Shown here in pieces: positions 46,189 through 54,457 of a DNA stretch of 64,000 nucleotides (positions are counted from its first letter, which is position 1; the number at the start of each line of letters is the position of its first letter). The stretch is from JBFWRK01 sp050248955. GTDB taxonomy: Bacteria > Actinomycetota > Acidimicrobiia > Acidimicrobiales > Ilumatobacteraceae. The translations under genes were made by a program, and so were the position numbers. The notes under the pieces were generated by a model. That model ran no database searches. It was not told the origin of the DNA and saw nothing but the letters and a program-made list of their open reading frames with translations. The stretch is from contig JBFWRK010000001.1 in NCBI GenBank assembly GCA_050248955.1, positions 1-64,000 of the forward strand, written 5' to 3'.

Positions 46189-47109
46189 TCAGCTGGTGGG
46201 TGCGACGTAGATGTCGGGCTCGATGTAGATCACCCGTGCCGACGGCACCGCCTTGCGTGTCGCCGCCTCGACGCCGTTGATCGCAGACGCGAGCTCGGCC
46301 AGCGACAGGTCGTGCGCGAACTCGAGCTTCGCCCCGACGAGGAGCTCGTCCGGTCCGAGGTGCTGCGTCTTCAGGTGGATCAGCCGCTCGACGTTCGTCG
46401 AACCGGTCATCGCGCTGACGATCGCCTCCTCGGCGTCGGCGGTGGCGGACTCGCCGATCAGCAACGCCTTCATCTCGATCGCGAGGACGATCGCGATCAG
46501 CACGAGCAGCACGCCGATCGCGATCGAGCCGACCGCGTCCCATCGCGGCTCCTCGGTGAAGTGGGCGAGCAGCACGCCGAACAGCGCCAGGAACAGACCG
46601 ATCTCGGCACCGACGTCCTCGAGCAGGACGACCGGGAGCTCCGGCGACTTCGATCCGCGGATGAACTGCCACCACGACGTACCTGGCAGCTTGACGTGGC
46701 GCGCTTCCCTCACAGCGGTCCGCAGCGAATACGTCTCGAGCAGGATCGCGAAGACGAGGATGCCGATCGCGACCGGCAGGTTCTCGGTCTCGTGAGGATG
46801 GCGGACCTTCTCGATGCCCTCGTAGAGCGCGAAGAGACCGCCCATGCTGAACAGCACGAGCGCGACCACGAACGCCCAGAAGTAGCGCTCGCGGCCGTAG
46901 CCGAACGGGTGCTCCTGGTCGGAGCGGCGCGCCGCCCGCTTCCCGCCGAGGATCAAGAGCGCCTGGTTGCCGGTGTCGGCGAGGGAGTGGCCTGCTTCGG
47001 CGAGCAGACCCGCTGATGCCGTGATCAGGAAGCCTGCGAACTTGGCGATGGCGATCCCGAGGTTCGCGAAGAACGCGGCGATGATCGCCTTGCGGCTGCC
47101 TTCGTGCAC
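46189..47109 (-). CDS. Cation diffusion facilitator family transporter
   Basis: A 306-residue CDF-type metal exporter. AGLLAEAGHSLADTGNQALLILG and HPFGYGRERYFWAF carry the usual metal-binding His/Asp positions, with six helices and a C-terminal cytoplasmic domain (VIYIEPDI). It probably removes Zn or a similar divalent cation. GTG 47109 (VHEGSRK) is the start. It diverges from an SDR gene; a His-rich membrane protein lies 1 kb away. Confidence 0.88.
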   Translation of the reverse strand: MHEGSRKAIIAAFFANLGIAIAKFAGFLITASAGLLAEAGHSLADTGNQALLILGGKRAARRSDQEHPFGYGRERYFWAFVVALVLFSMGGLFALYEGIEKVRHPHETENLPVAIGILVFAILLETYSLRTAVREARHVKLPGTSWWQFIRGSKSPELPVVLLEDVGAEIGLFLALFGVLLAHFTEEPRWDAVGSIAIGVLLVLIAIVLAIEMKALLIGESATADAEEAIVSAMTGSTNVERLIHLKTQHLGPDELLVGAKLEFAHDLSLAELASAINGVEAATRKAVPSARVIYIEPDIYVAPTS

Positions 47110-47175
47110 GCGCCAAGGTTGGCACAGGGAGCGGTCCCGCCACGAGAGGACCGCCGCGGGGAGGGGACGAGGGAC

Positions 47176-47943
47176 ATGGGACAGCTCGACGGACGGGTGG
47201 CGCTGGTGACGGGCGGCGGTCGCGGGATCGGCCGCGGGATCTCCGAGCTGCTCGCCGCCGAGGGAGCGGCCGTGGCGGTGAACTACCGACGCGACCAGGA
47301 AGCCGCAGCCTCGACGGTCGACGCGATCAACGCGGCCGGAGGCGTTGCGAAGGCGTTCCAGGCGAACGTCGACGACCCGGACGACGACGCGCGCATGGTC
47401 GACGAGATCCTCGCCGAGTTCGGGTTCATCGATCTCCTCGTGAACAACGGGGGTCAGGCGTCACGCGGCAACGCGGTCGCCGAGACGGCGGTCGACGAGG
47501 TCGCGCGGCTGCTCGCGACCCATGCGATCGGGCCGCACCACGTCTCGCGGCTCGTCCTGCCGACGATGCGCACGCGGCCGCGCGGCGACATCGTGATGGT
47601 GTCGTCAGTGGCGACGTCACGCATGGCAGCGAACGGCGCGCCGTACAACATGGCCAAGGCCGCGATGGAGGCGCTGGCGATGACGCTCGCCAAGGAGGAG
47701 CGATCGAACGGCATCCACGTGAACGTCGTCGCGCCCGGTCTCGTGGAGACGGACATGGGGGTCCGGCTCGCCAGGGCGATCACCGGCCGGCGCGACCTGG
47801 AAGACCTCCGCTCTCTGGACGCGATGGCACCGTTCGGACGCGCCTGCCAGCCGCTCGACGTCGCGAAGGTGGTGCTCTGGCTGTGCAGCGACGGCGCCGG
47901 CTACGTCACCGGTCAGCGCATCGAGTGCGACGGCGGTAGCTGA
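47176..47943 (+). CDS. SDR-family oxidoreductase (FabG-like)
   Basis: A 255-residue classical SDR. TGGGRGIGRGI binds the cofactor, VNNGG replaces NNAG, and the catalytic residues are Ser in MVSSVATS and Tyr/Lys in YNMAK. The C-terminal GQRIECDGGS is typical of FabG-like enzymes. ATG 47176 has GAGGGGACGAGGGAC before it. The substrate is unknown. Confidence 0.9.
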   Translation: MGQLDGRVALVTGGGRGIGRGISELLAAEGAAVAVNYRRDQEAAASTVDAINAAGGVAKAFQANVDDPDDDARMVDEILAEFGFIDLLVNNGGQASRGNAVAETAVDEVARLLATHAIGPHHVSRLVLPTMRTRPRGDIVMVSSVATSRMAANGAPYNMAKAAMEALAMTLAKEERSNGIHVNVVAPGLVETDMGVRLARAITGRRDLEDLRSLDAMAPFGRACQPLDVAKVVLWLCSDGAGYVTGQRIECDGGS

Positions 47944-47975
47944 GCTGCTGCTCTGCCTCGTGGCGGGCGATCACG

Positions 47976-47981
47976 TAGGCT
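47976..47981 (+). promoter_or_regulatory. -10 box (TAGGCT) upstream of the upstream ORF
   Basis: TAGGCT at this position would start transcription near 47988, just ahead of a GGGGG ribosome binding site and the 18-codon upstream ORF. Confidence 0.4.
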
Positions 47982-48007
47982 CTCCGTCCGCGCGACCGGG
48001 GGCTCCG

Positions 48008-48064
48008 ATGACAACTGCACGAGATCGTTCGACGACCCACTCAGGCCTCGGCTCGTGCCCGTGA
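48008..48064 (+). CDS. 18-codon upstream ORF coupled to the next gene
   Basis: ATG with a GGGGG site six bases upstream opens a short frame (MTTARDRSTTHSGLGSCP) whose TGA overlaps the GTG of the His-rich membrane protein (GTGA at 48061). The main gene has no ribosome binding site of its own, so translation is probably coupled through this peptide. It has no leader-like run of one amino acid. Confidence 0.45.
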   Translation: MTTARDRSTTHSGLGSCP

Positions 48065-49296
48065 CGAGCCGCGCGTCGGTCGCCGCTGTCGCGTCCTTCG
48101 GTGCTGGCGCGATCCATGCCGCGGCCGTGGGCGCGCACGCGGAGCACCGCCAGGCAGTGATCGTGTTCACCGTCATCGCCGTGCTGCAGCTGTGCTGGGG
48201 CGGCGTCGCGCTGGCCCGTCCGACGCGCCGTGTGGCGCTCGCCGGCGCCGCGCTCAACGCCGGGCTGATCGCAGGCTGGGCGATCGCGAAGTCGTCGGGG
48301 ATCTCCTTCGTCGACGGCCTCGAGATCGCAGAACCGGTGCAGACCGCTGACGCGCTGGCAGCCGGCCTCGCGCTGGTGGCCGTCGCGGCGGCACTGTGGT
48401 CGCTCCGCACGCGTCGCTCCGTCGCCGTCTCCGTCGCCGACGCCGTCTCGACGAGCGGCGGGCGGCTGATGAGTGGCGCCTGCCTCGCGGCCGTCGGCGT
48501 CGCAGTGCTCGGCATGGTCTCGGCGGGCACGCACGTGCACGCTCACGGCGCCGGCACCGCCGATGCCGCTCATGCGCACGACGATGCAAACCTCGCCGGG
48601 GGCGATCACGCACACGACGATGCCGCCGCTCCGGTGCACGACGACACCGCTCACGCGGCGCCGATCGGCGGCGCTGATCACGCTGCTGCAGCGCACCTGG
48701 CCGCCGCGCCCGTGCCGTACGACCCGACGAAGCCGATCGATCTGGGCGGGGTCGAGGGCGTCACGCCCGAGCAGCAGGCGGCCGCCGAGAACCTGGTCGC
48801 CATCACGCTGGTCCGCCTGCCGCAGTGGTCCGATCCGGCGGTCGCCGAAGCGGCGGGCTTCCGTTCGATCGGGGACGGCGTCACCGGCGTCGAGCACTTC
48901 GTGAACCAGACGTTCATGGACGACGACGTGATCCTCGATCCCGACCAGCCGGAGTCACTCGTCTACGACACGACCGGTGGCGGGCGCCGCCTGGTCGCCG
49001 CGATGTACATGGTTGCCAGGGGAACCCCGCTCGAGGACGTGCCCGATGTCGGCGGCGCGCTCATGCAGTGGCACACGCACGAGAACCTCTGCTACTCGTC
49101 AGCGGGAAAGGTCGCCGGCATCACGGATGCGAACGGTGACTGCCCTCCGGGGCTCACGAAGCCGGTGCCGACACCGATGATCCACGTCTGGATCGAACCG
49201 CATCGGTGTGGACCGTTCGCCGCACTCGAGGGAATCGGGGGTGGGACGATCGCGGAGGGTGAGACCGTCCTCTGCGACCACGCTCACGGCTCCTGA
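48061..49296 (+). CDS. Membrane protein with His-rich linker and conserved extracytoplasmic domain
   Basis: A 411-residue unrecognised protein. The N-terminal 150 residues have four membrane helices. A linker of about 60 residues is dense in His and Asp (HVHAHG, AHAHDDAN, GDHAHDDAA), suited to binding Zn, Cu or Ni. The C-terminal domain has the notable MQWHTHENLCYSS and PMIHVWIEPHRCGPFAALEG, with spaced His and Cys that may form a metal site. The start is GTG 48061 (overlapping the upstream ORF) or GTG 48055. Metal sensing or storage is inference from composition. Confidence 0.75.
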   Translation: MTSRASVAAVASFGAGAIHAAAVGAHAEHRQAVIVFTVIAVLQLCWGGVALARPTRRVALAGAALNAGLIAGWAIAKSSGISFVDGLEIAEPVQTADALAAGLALVAVAAALWSLRTRRSVAVSVADAVSTSGGRLMSGACLAAVGVAVLGMVSAGTHVHAHGAGTADAAHAHDDANLAGGDHAHDDAAAPVHDDTAHAAPIGGADHAAAAHLAAAPVPYDPTKPIDLGGVEGVTPEQQAAAENLVAITLVRLPQWSDPAVAEAAGFRSIGDGVTGVEHFVNQTFMDDDVILDPDQPESLVYDTTGGGRRLVAAMYMVARGTPLEDVPDVGGALMQWHTHENLCYSSAGKVAGITDANGDCPPGLTKPVPTPMIHVWIEPHRCGPFAALEGIGGGTIAEGETVLCDHAHGS

Positions 49297-49336
49297 GCAT
49301 CTGAACCGGCGTTGCCCGCGCCCGGAGAGCGACCGC

Positions 49337-49342
49337 TACTGT
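49337..49342 (+). promoter_or_regulatory. -10 box (TACTGT) of a leaderless promoter
   Basis: TACTGT ends 6 bases before the ATG at 49349, with no ribosome binding site. Confidence 0.5.
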
Positions 49343-49348
49343 CGTCCG

Positions 49349-51121
49349 ATGCTCGGCCGATCCGAACGGTGGCGGCCGGCCGTGATCGTGAGCGTGGTGG
49401 CTGCGTTGACCGCACCGCTCGTCTGGGCGGTGCTCGCTCACCCCGGCTCGGCGATCGGCGACATCGCGCTGATGGAGCTGCGCACGCGTGACGTGTTCTC
49501 CGCTCATCCGCCGCTGGTGGGTGCGTACTCGCGGTACGGCTGGAACCACCCCGGTCCGCTCGTCTTCTACCTCTTCGCACTCCCGTACCGCCTGCTCGGC
49601 AACGACGCCGACGCGCTCCGCATCGCGGCGCTGCTGCTCAACACCGCGACGCTCGTCGTTCTCGCGTGGGTCGTGAGGAGACGCGGCACGGCGGTGCTCG
49701 TGCTGCTGATGGCGAGCGCTTGCGCACTCGCGTGGGGACTGCCGCCGACGGCGCTCGCCGACAGCTGGAACGTGACGATCGACCTCCTGCCGTTCATGCT
49801 CACGATCGTCGCCTGCTGGTGCGCGCTGTGCGACGACCGATGGGCATGGCTCGTGGCTGCGATCGGGTTCTCCTTCGTGTTCCAGACCCACGTCGGGTTC
49901 GGCGTGGTGCTCGCTCCGCTGTTCCTCGCCACCGCGGTGTGGTTGGTCGTCGAGGGCCGGCGGCGCGACGGCGAGACCCGAGGGCGCGACATCGCGATCG
50001 GGATCGCCGCCGGCCTCGTGGTCGCGCTGCCGGCGCTGTACGACGCCGTGGTGCACTGGCCGGGCAACCTCGGCGACCTCGCCGAGTGGTCGGTCACCAA
50101 CAGCGAACCGACGGTGGGGCTGGCCGACGGCCTCCGCGTGATCGGCCGGACCTCGTCGCTCTCGTTTCCACTGCACGCCAGGTTCCCGAACCAGTTCGTC
50201 GTCTCGATCGGATCGATCTCGACGGGCGTCGCCCCGGGATCGCTGCTCGTGCTGCTGGCTGTCGCGGCCGTGTTCGCGATCCGTCGCCGGTGGCGGGCCG
50301 AGGGCGTGCTGTGCGGTTGCCTCGCGCTGGTCTGGATCTCCGGCACGTTCGCCGCGGCGAACGTCACCAGGCCGCTCGAGTTCTGGCTCATCGAGTGGTT
50401 GCAGCCCCTCGCGTGGCTGACGTGGGCGGCGGTTGCACTCGTCGCTTGGCGGCTGCTCCAGCCCGCCGTCCAGCGGTGGCTGAGCGCCGCCCACGTGCGC
50501 ACGGCCACTGCTGTCGTGGCTGCTGGCGCGCTCGCCATCGGCACGGTTGCGTACACCCGCGGCGCAGCGTCGGCGCACGAGGGCGACACCTACACAGGGC
50601 CGATCGACGAGCTCACGCGCGCGGCGGCGACGCTCGGTGCCGAGCAGCCGCTCTACTTCGGCTACGACGGCGATCCGTTCTCTGCCGGCACGATGTTCCT
50701 GGCGGTCGCGAACGAGCTCGACAAGGCAGGCTTCGCGATCTGCGTCGACGCCGCATTCGCGAACCAGTTCGGCAGCGCTCGCGTGTGCTCCGGTCGCCCC
50801 GACGTCCGCCTGTTCATCCGCAACGAGCCGACCGCCCTCCCGCCTCCGCCCGGCGCGACCACGCTCACGATCAGCGACCCGCTCTCCCCTGCTGAACGCA
50901 TCGAGGCCGACGACCTCACGGCGCAGCTCACCGAGGTGCTCGTGCGCAACGGCCTCGAGGCCGACGTGCCGCTCCTCTACACGCCGCTCGCCGATCTGCT
51001 CGTGGACCGATCACCGCCGTCGGAGGTCGAGGCGCTGCGCGCCGACATCCTCCGCCTGAGCGAGCTGAGACGCGCGCCGGGGACGCGCTTCGGGCTCTAC
51101 GCCGTCGGCGATGGGGGATGA
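49349..51121 (+). CDS. Polytopic membrane protein, GT-C glycosyltransferase-like
   Basis: A 590-residue protein with about ten membrane helices and a C-terminal soluble part of about 170 residues. GDIALMELRTRDVF followed by YSRYGWNHPGPLVFYLFALPYRLLG resembles the first external loop of GT-C enzymes, in which an acidic residue is catalytic and a polyprenyl-phosphate sugar is the donor. The family is not certain. It stands alone, with a leaderless -10 at 49337. A role in cell-wall glycan assembly is inference. Confidence 0.72.
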   Translation: MLGRSERWRPAVIVSVVAALTAPLVWAVLAHPGSAIGDIALMELRTRDVFSAHPPLVGAYSRYGWNHPGPLVFYLFALPYRLLGNDADALRIAALLLNTATLVVLAWVVRRRGTAVLVLLMASACALAWGLPPTALADSWNVTIDLLPFMLTIVACWCALCDDRWAWLVAAIGFSFVFQTHVGFGVVLAPLFLATAVWLVVEGRRRDGETRGRDIAIGIAAGLVVALPALYDAVVHWPGNLGDLAEWSVTNSEPTVGLADGLRVIGRTSSLSFPLHARFPNQFVVSIGSISTGVAPGSLLVLLAVAAVFAIRRRWRAEGVLCGCLALVWISGTFAAANVTRPLEFWLIEWLQPLAWLTWAAVALVAWRLLQPAVQRWLSAAHVRTATAVVAAGALAIGTVAYTRGAASAHEGDTYTGPIDELTRAAATLGAEQPLYFGYDGDPFSAGTMFLAVANELDKAGFAICVDAAFANQFGSARVCSGRPDVRLFIRNEPTALPPPPGATTLTISDPLSPAERIEADDLTAQLTEVLVRNGLEADVPLLYTPLADLLVDRSPPSEVEALRADILRLSELRRAPGTRFGLYAVGDGG

Positions 51122-51142
51122 CGAGGACCCGCGGATCGGATG

Positions 51143-51895
51143 TCAGGCGCCACCGAGCGCGAGCCAGTCCGACGCGGCGTCGGCGTCGCCGGCGATGTCG
51201 ATCGTGCCGTCCCCTCCGCGCCGGCCCCAGAGGTGCAGCAGCAGTGCCGCCGCTGGGCCGCGCAGCGCGGCAGTCCCCTTCGCGTGCTCGCGGAGGACGT
51301 CGAGCTGCCCGTCCCCTCCTCGCTGGACGAGCCACTCGCCGGCGACGTCGGTGCAGTGCACGTGGAGCGTGCTGTCGGGTACAGCGAGCTGCTCGCGCTC
51401 CAGCAGGCGAGGGAGCATGACGCCGAAGTACTCGTCGATGCCGTCGCTGGCGAGCTCCGCGTCCAACGGTGTCGTCCGGCCGATCGCCGCCTCCGCGTCC
51501 CAGCGGTGGACGAGGATCTCGTGCGCCTGACGGCGTCGCCAGATGCCGGCGACCAACGGCACGCCGGGGAACAGATGCCAGGTCGGCGTGTCGGGGTCGA
51601 CCGCGCGAAGCGTCTCGACGAGCGTGGCCGTGCCGTTGCGCAGCCACGTCCCGAGCTCCTGGTCGTCCGCCGGAGCGGAGCGGAAGACCTCCCGGTCCGG
51701 TTCGACACCCGTCGCCGCGGCGATCGTCGCCCAGCGCTGCACGCGCCCGATGTGCAGCCCGAGCTTGCGCAGGTCCCAGCCGGGGCAGGAGGTGACTGCC
51801 GCGTCGGTCGGGCCCAGTTCGACGACGTCGGCGAACCGGGCCGACTCCCGCTCGAGGTGGGTCAGGTGGTCGAGCGGCGCGCGGTCGGCGGTCAT
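51143..51895 (-). CDS. Maleylpyruvate isomerase family (TIGR03083-like) protein
   Basis: A 250-residue mycothiol-dependent isomerase-like protein: an N-terminal DinB four-helix bundle with CPGWDLRKLGLHIGRVQRW and WRRRQAHEILVHRWDAEAAIG giving the metal-binding histidines, then the C-terminal MDMPI domain (VLREHAKGTAALRGPAAALLLHLWGRRG). The substrate is unknown. It diverges from the NfuA-like gene. Confidence 0.88.
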   Translation of the reverse strand: MTADRAPLDHLTHLERESARFADVVELGPTDAAVTSCPGWDLRKLGLHIGRVQRWATIAAATGVEPDREVFRSAPADDQELGTWLRNGTATLVETLRAVDPDTPTWHLFPGVPLVAGIWRRRQAHEILVHRWDAEAAIGRTTPLDAELASDGIDEYFGVMLPRLLEREQLAVPDSTLHVHCTDVAGEWLVQRGGDGQLDVLREHAKGTAALRGPAAALLLHLWGRRGGDGTIDIAGDADAASDWLALGGA

Positions 51896-51956
51896 GGGGT
51901 CCGACGGTAGCGAACCCGCAGGTCGCGAAGGTGGTGTCTCCTGGCGCGGTGACCTC

Positions 51957-51962
51957 TATCCT
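51957..51962 (+). promoter_or_regulatory. -10 box (TATCCT) of a leaderless promoter
   Basis: TATCCT ends exactly 7 bases before GTG 51970. The intervening GGGAGCT could also serve as a weak ribosome binding site on a longer transcript. Confidence 0.5.
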
Positions 51963-51969
51963 GGGAGCT

Positions 51970-52593
51970 GTGAGTCCGCTCGAAGCACCCGTCCTCAGCG
52001 AGCCGATCATCGAGCTCACCGCCGCTGCCCACGCCAAGCTCCTCGAGCTGCGGGCCGAGGAGGAAGAGCCCGAGCGCCTCGGCCTCCGCCTCGAAGTCGA
52101 GTCGGCCGCCGGTGCGGACTTCCGCTACGACCTGTCGTTCGACGTCGTCACGAAGGCTGCGTTCACCGACGAGGTCCGCAACCACGACGGGCTGCGGGTG
52201 ATCATCCCCGGCAAGGACACAGAGTCCGTGCGCGGCGCCACGCTCGACTACAGCGACGACGCCGGCCTCGTGCTGCGCAATCCGAACCGCCCGCAGATCG
52301 CCCGCCCGGAGGGATTGGTCCACGGCGACGAGCTGTCGGCGCAGATCGAAGCGGTCATCTCCGGCGAGGTGAACCCGGCGCTCGCTGCCCACGGTGGCTT
52401 CGTCACGTTCGTCGGCCACGACGGCGAGGGCACCGCCTTCCTCACGATGGGCGGCGGCTGCCACGGGTGCTCGATGAGCCGCCTGACGATGCTCGACGGT
52501 GTGCAGACCATGCTGGTCGAGCAGATCGACGGCGTGCTCAAGGTGCAGGACATCACCGACCACGAGACGGGCGAGAACCCCTACTACTCGTGA
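51970..52593 (+). CDS. NifU/NfuA-like Fe-S cluster scaffold protein
   Basis: A 207-residue protein with a degenerate A-type (HesB/IscA-like) N-terminal domain lacking cysteines and a C-terminal NifU domain whose cluster ligands are the pair in GGGCHGCSMSRLTM. This matches NfuA, which carries 4Fe-4S clusters to target enzymes such as dehydratases. GTG 51970 fits the -10 spacing and the domain start. It is monocistronic. Confidence 0.9.
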   Translation: MSPLEAPVLSEPIIELTAAAHAKLLELRAEEEEPERLGLRLEVESAAGADFRYDLSFDVVTKAAFTDEVRNHDGLRVIIPGKDTESVRGATLDYSDDAGLVLRNPNRPQIARPEGLVHGDELSAQIEAVISGEVNPALAAHGGFVTFVGHDGEGTAFLTMGGGCHGCSMSRLTMLDGVQTMLVEQIDGVLKVQDITDHETGENPYYS

Positions 52594-52639
52594 CTCGGCG
52601 CACGCGCGCAGGGTCGTCCCGCGTGCGTCCGGTCTGCCG

Positions 52640-52927
52640 TCAGCAGGTCACGACGGCATGGGTCTGCCCGAGTCCGTTCGGCTCGAACGCATCGGCCTCT
52701 GGATCGTCGAAGTACTCACCTCCCGCGGTTGCGTACCGGAACCGGACCGTCTGCCCTGGTGAGACGGTCACCGCGACCGACATCTGACCGTTCGATCGCT
52801 TCTTGAGCGGATGCGCGCACGGGTCCCATCCGTTCACGTCCGCGATCAGGGCGACGGGTCCAGTCGCATCGGGCAGCGCGAACGTGATCTTCACCGAACC
52901 GTCCTTCTGAGCCTGTTTCCTGATCAT
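52640..52927 (-). CDS. Small CBM48/isoamylase early-set domain protein
   Basis: A 95-residue single-domain protein. VKITFALPDATGPVALIADVNGWDP followed by HPLKKRSNGQMSVAVTV and VRFRYATAGGEYFDDPEAD is the glycogen-binding early-set fold found in AMPK beta and branching enzymes. The frame continues upstream for 680 codons antisense to the HMGS-like gene, which is not coding; ATG 52927 begins the domain. It may bind the alpha-glucans that amylosucrase makes, but this is inference. Confidence 0.85.
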   Translation of the reverse strand: MIRKQAQKDGSVKITFALPDATGPVALIADVNGWDPCAHPLKKRSNGQMSVAVTVSPGQTVRFRYATAGGEYFDDPEADAFEPNGLGQTHAVVTC

Positions 52928-53041
52928 GTGCGCAGTCTGGCGAATGGTGTTCGCGCGTGGGCCACGTCGCGGTGACGGCTCGGTGAACGATCGGTGCGGT
53001 CGATACGATCCGCAGACCGAGGTGACTGCGAAGGGGGTCCG

Positions 53042-54454
53042 ATGTCGGGCATCGTGAGCTACGGGGCATACCTGCCGTACTGGCGGATCCAGCGCGCGGC
53101 CATCACCGGCGCGCTGGGGAGCGGTGGTGGCAGGGGCACGCGGAGCGTCGCCAGCTACGACGAGGACACGACCTCGATGGGCGTCGAGGCCGCCAGGCGG
53201 GCGCTCGCCGATGCGCCCGAGGGATACACGCCGGCCTCGGTGTGGTTCGCGACCACGGCACCGCCGTACGCGGACAAGACGAACGCCACGGCGATCCATG
53301 CCGCGCTCGCGCTGCCCTCGACGCTCGCTGCCTTCGACTGCCTCGGTTCGACGCGCTCCGGAGTCGCCGCCGTCATCGGCGCCTCCGCCCGAGGCGGCCT
53401 CGCGGTCCTGTCGGACATCCGCACCGGACTGCCCGGCGGAAGCGACGAGTCGAACGGCGGCGATGCCGCTGTGGCGATCGCGTTCGGGGACGGCGACGAC
53501 GTGATCGCCGAGGAGATCGGCGCCGCCGACGCCACTGCCGAGTTCGTCGACCGCTGGCGGCTGCCGGGTGACGACCATGCGAAGCAGTGGGAGGAGCGCT
53601 TCGGTGAGCACGTCTACGGACCGCTCGTCGAGCAGTCGGTCACCGACGCGCTGAAGATCGCCGGCCTCACGATCGGCGACGTCGACCACCTGATCGTGAC
53701 CGGGCTCCACGCCAGGGCCGTGGCCGCGGCTCGTCGCTCGATCGGCGCCCGCCCGGAGGCGGTGGTCGACGACCTGACGACCGTCGTCGGCAACAGTGGC
53801 ACGGCGCACGGCGCGCTGCTCCTGGCCGACGTGCTCGACCGCGCCGAGGCCGGCCAGACGATCGCGATGGTCCTCCTCGCCGACGGCTGCAGCACCTCGC
53901 TCTGGCGCACGACCGATGCACTCGTCCGCCGGCGTCCTGCCGTGTCGGTGCGGGCCCGCCTCGCAGTCACCCGCGACGACCTGACCTATCCGCAGTTCCT
54001 CACGTGGCGCGGGTTCCTGCGACGCGAGCCCGCCCGCCGGCCGGAACCAGATCGCCCCGCAGCGCCGCCGAGCTTGCGCACCGCGGCGTGGAAGTTCGCC
54101 CTCTCCGGATCGCGCGACGAGGGCGGCTTCGTGCACCTCCCGCCTGCCCGCGTGAGCATGGGCTCTGGTGCGATCGACCAGATGGAGCTCGTGCGGATGG
54201 CCGATGTCACGGCCACGATCGCCACGTTCACCGTCGACCGCCTGGCGTACACGCTGAGCCCGCCCGTCGTCGCCGCAGTGATCGACTTCGACGGTGGCGG
54301 CCGCTTCCAGTGCGAGCTGACCGACGTCGATCCGGCGGCGGTGGCGATCGGCGACCGTGTCGAGATGACGTTCCGCCGCCTGTACACGCAGGATGGCATC
54401 CACAACTACTTCTGGAAGGCGAAGCCCGTCCAGGGCATCGGTGAGGAGAGCTGA
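53042..54454 (+). CDS. HMG-CoA-synthase-like protein fused to a DUF35 OB-fold domain
   Basis: A 470-residue two-domain protein. Residues 1-330 are thiolase-superfamily, HMG-CoA-synthase-like: IVSYGAYLPYWRIQR, then the candidate nucleophile Cys in AAFDCLGSTRSGVAAV and VVGNSGTAHGALLLAD. Residues from about 365 form a DUF35-type OB-fold (IATFTVDRLAYTLSPPVVAAVIDFDGGGRFQCELTDVD), lacking the four-cysteine zinc ribbon. An AAGGGGG site precedes the ATG. It is followed three bases later by a thiolase-like gene. Archaeal mevalonate enzymes form a thiolase/HMGS/DUF35 complex, and this pair looks like a related bacterial module of unknown substrate. Confidence 0.85.
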   Translation: MSGIVSYGAYLPYWRIQRAAITGALGSGGGRGTRSVASYDEDTTSMGVEAARRALADAPEGYTPASVWFATTAPPYADKTNATAIHAALALPSTLAAFDCLGSTRSGVAAVIGASARGGLAVLSDIRTGLPGGSDESNGGDAAVAIAFGDGDDVIAEEIGAADATAEFVDRWRLPGDDHAKQWEERFGEHVYGPLVEQSVTDALKIAGLTIGDVDHLIVTGLHARAVAAARRSIGARPEAVVDDLTTVVGNSGTAHGALLLADVLDRAEAGQTIAMVLLADGCSTSLWRTTDALVRRRPAVSVRARLAVTRDDLTYPQFLTWRGFLRREPARRPEPDRPAAPPSLRTAAWKFALSGSRDEGGFVHLPPARVSMGSGAIDQMELVRMADVTATIATFTVDRLAYTLSPPVVAAVIDFDGGGRFQCELTDVDPAAVAIGDRVEMTFRRLYTQDGIHNYFWKAKPVQGIGEES

Positions 54455-54457
54455 GCA

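Noticed and set aside
44364..46280. 638-codon plus-strand open frame over the thiamine genes
   Set aside because: It would run through the riboswitch and antisense to three recognisable genes.
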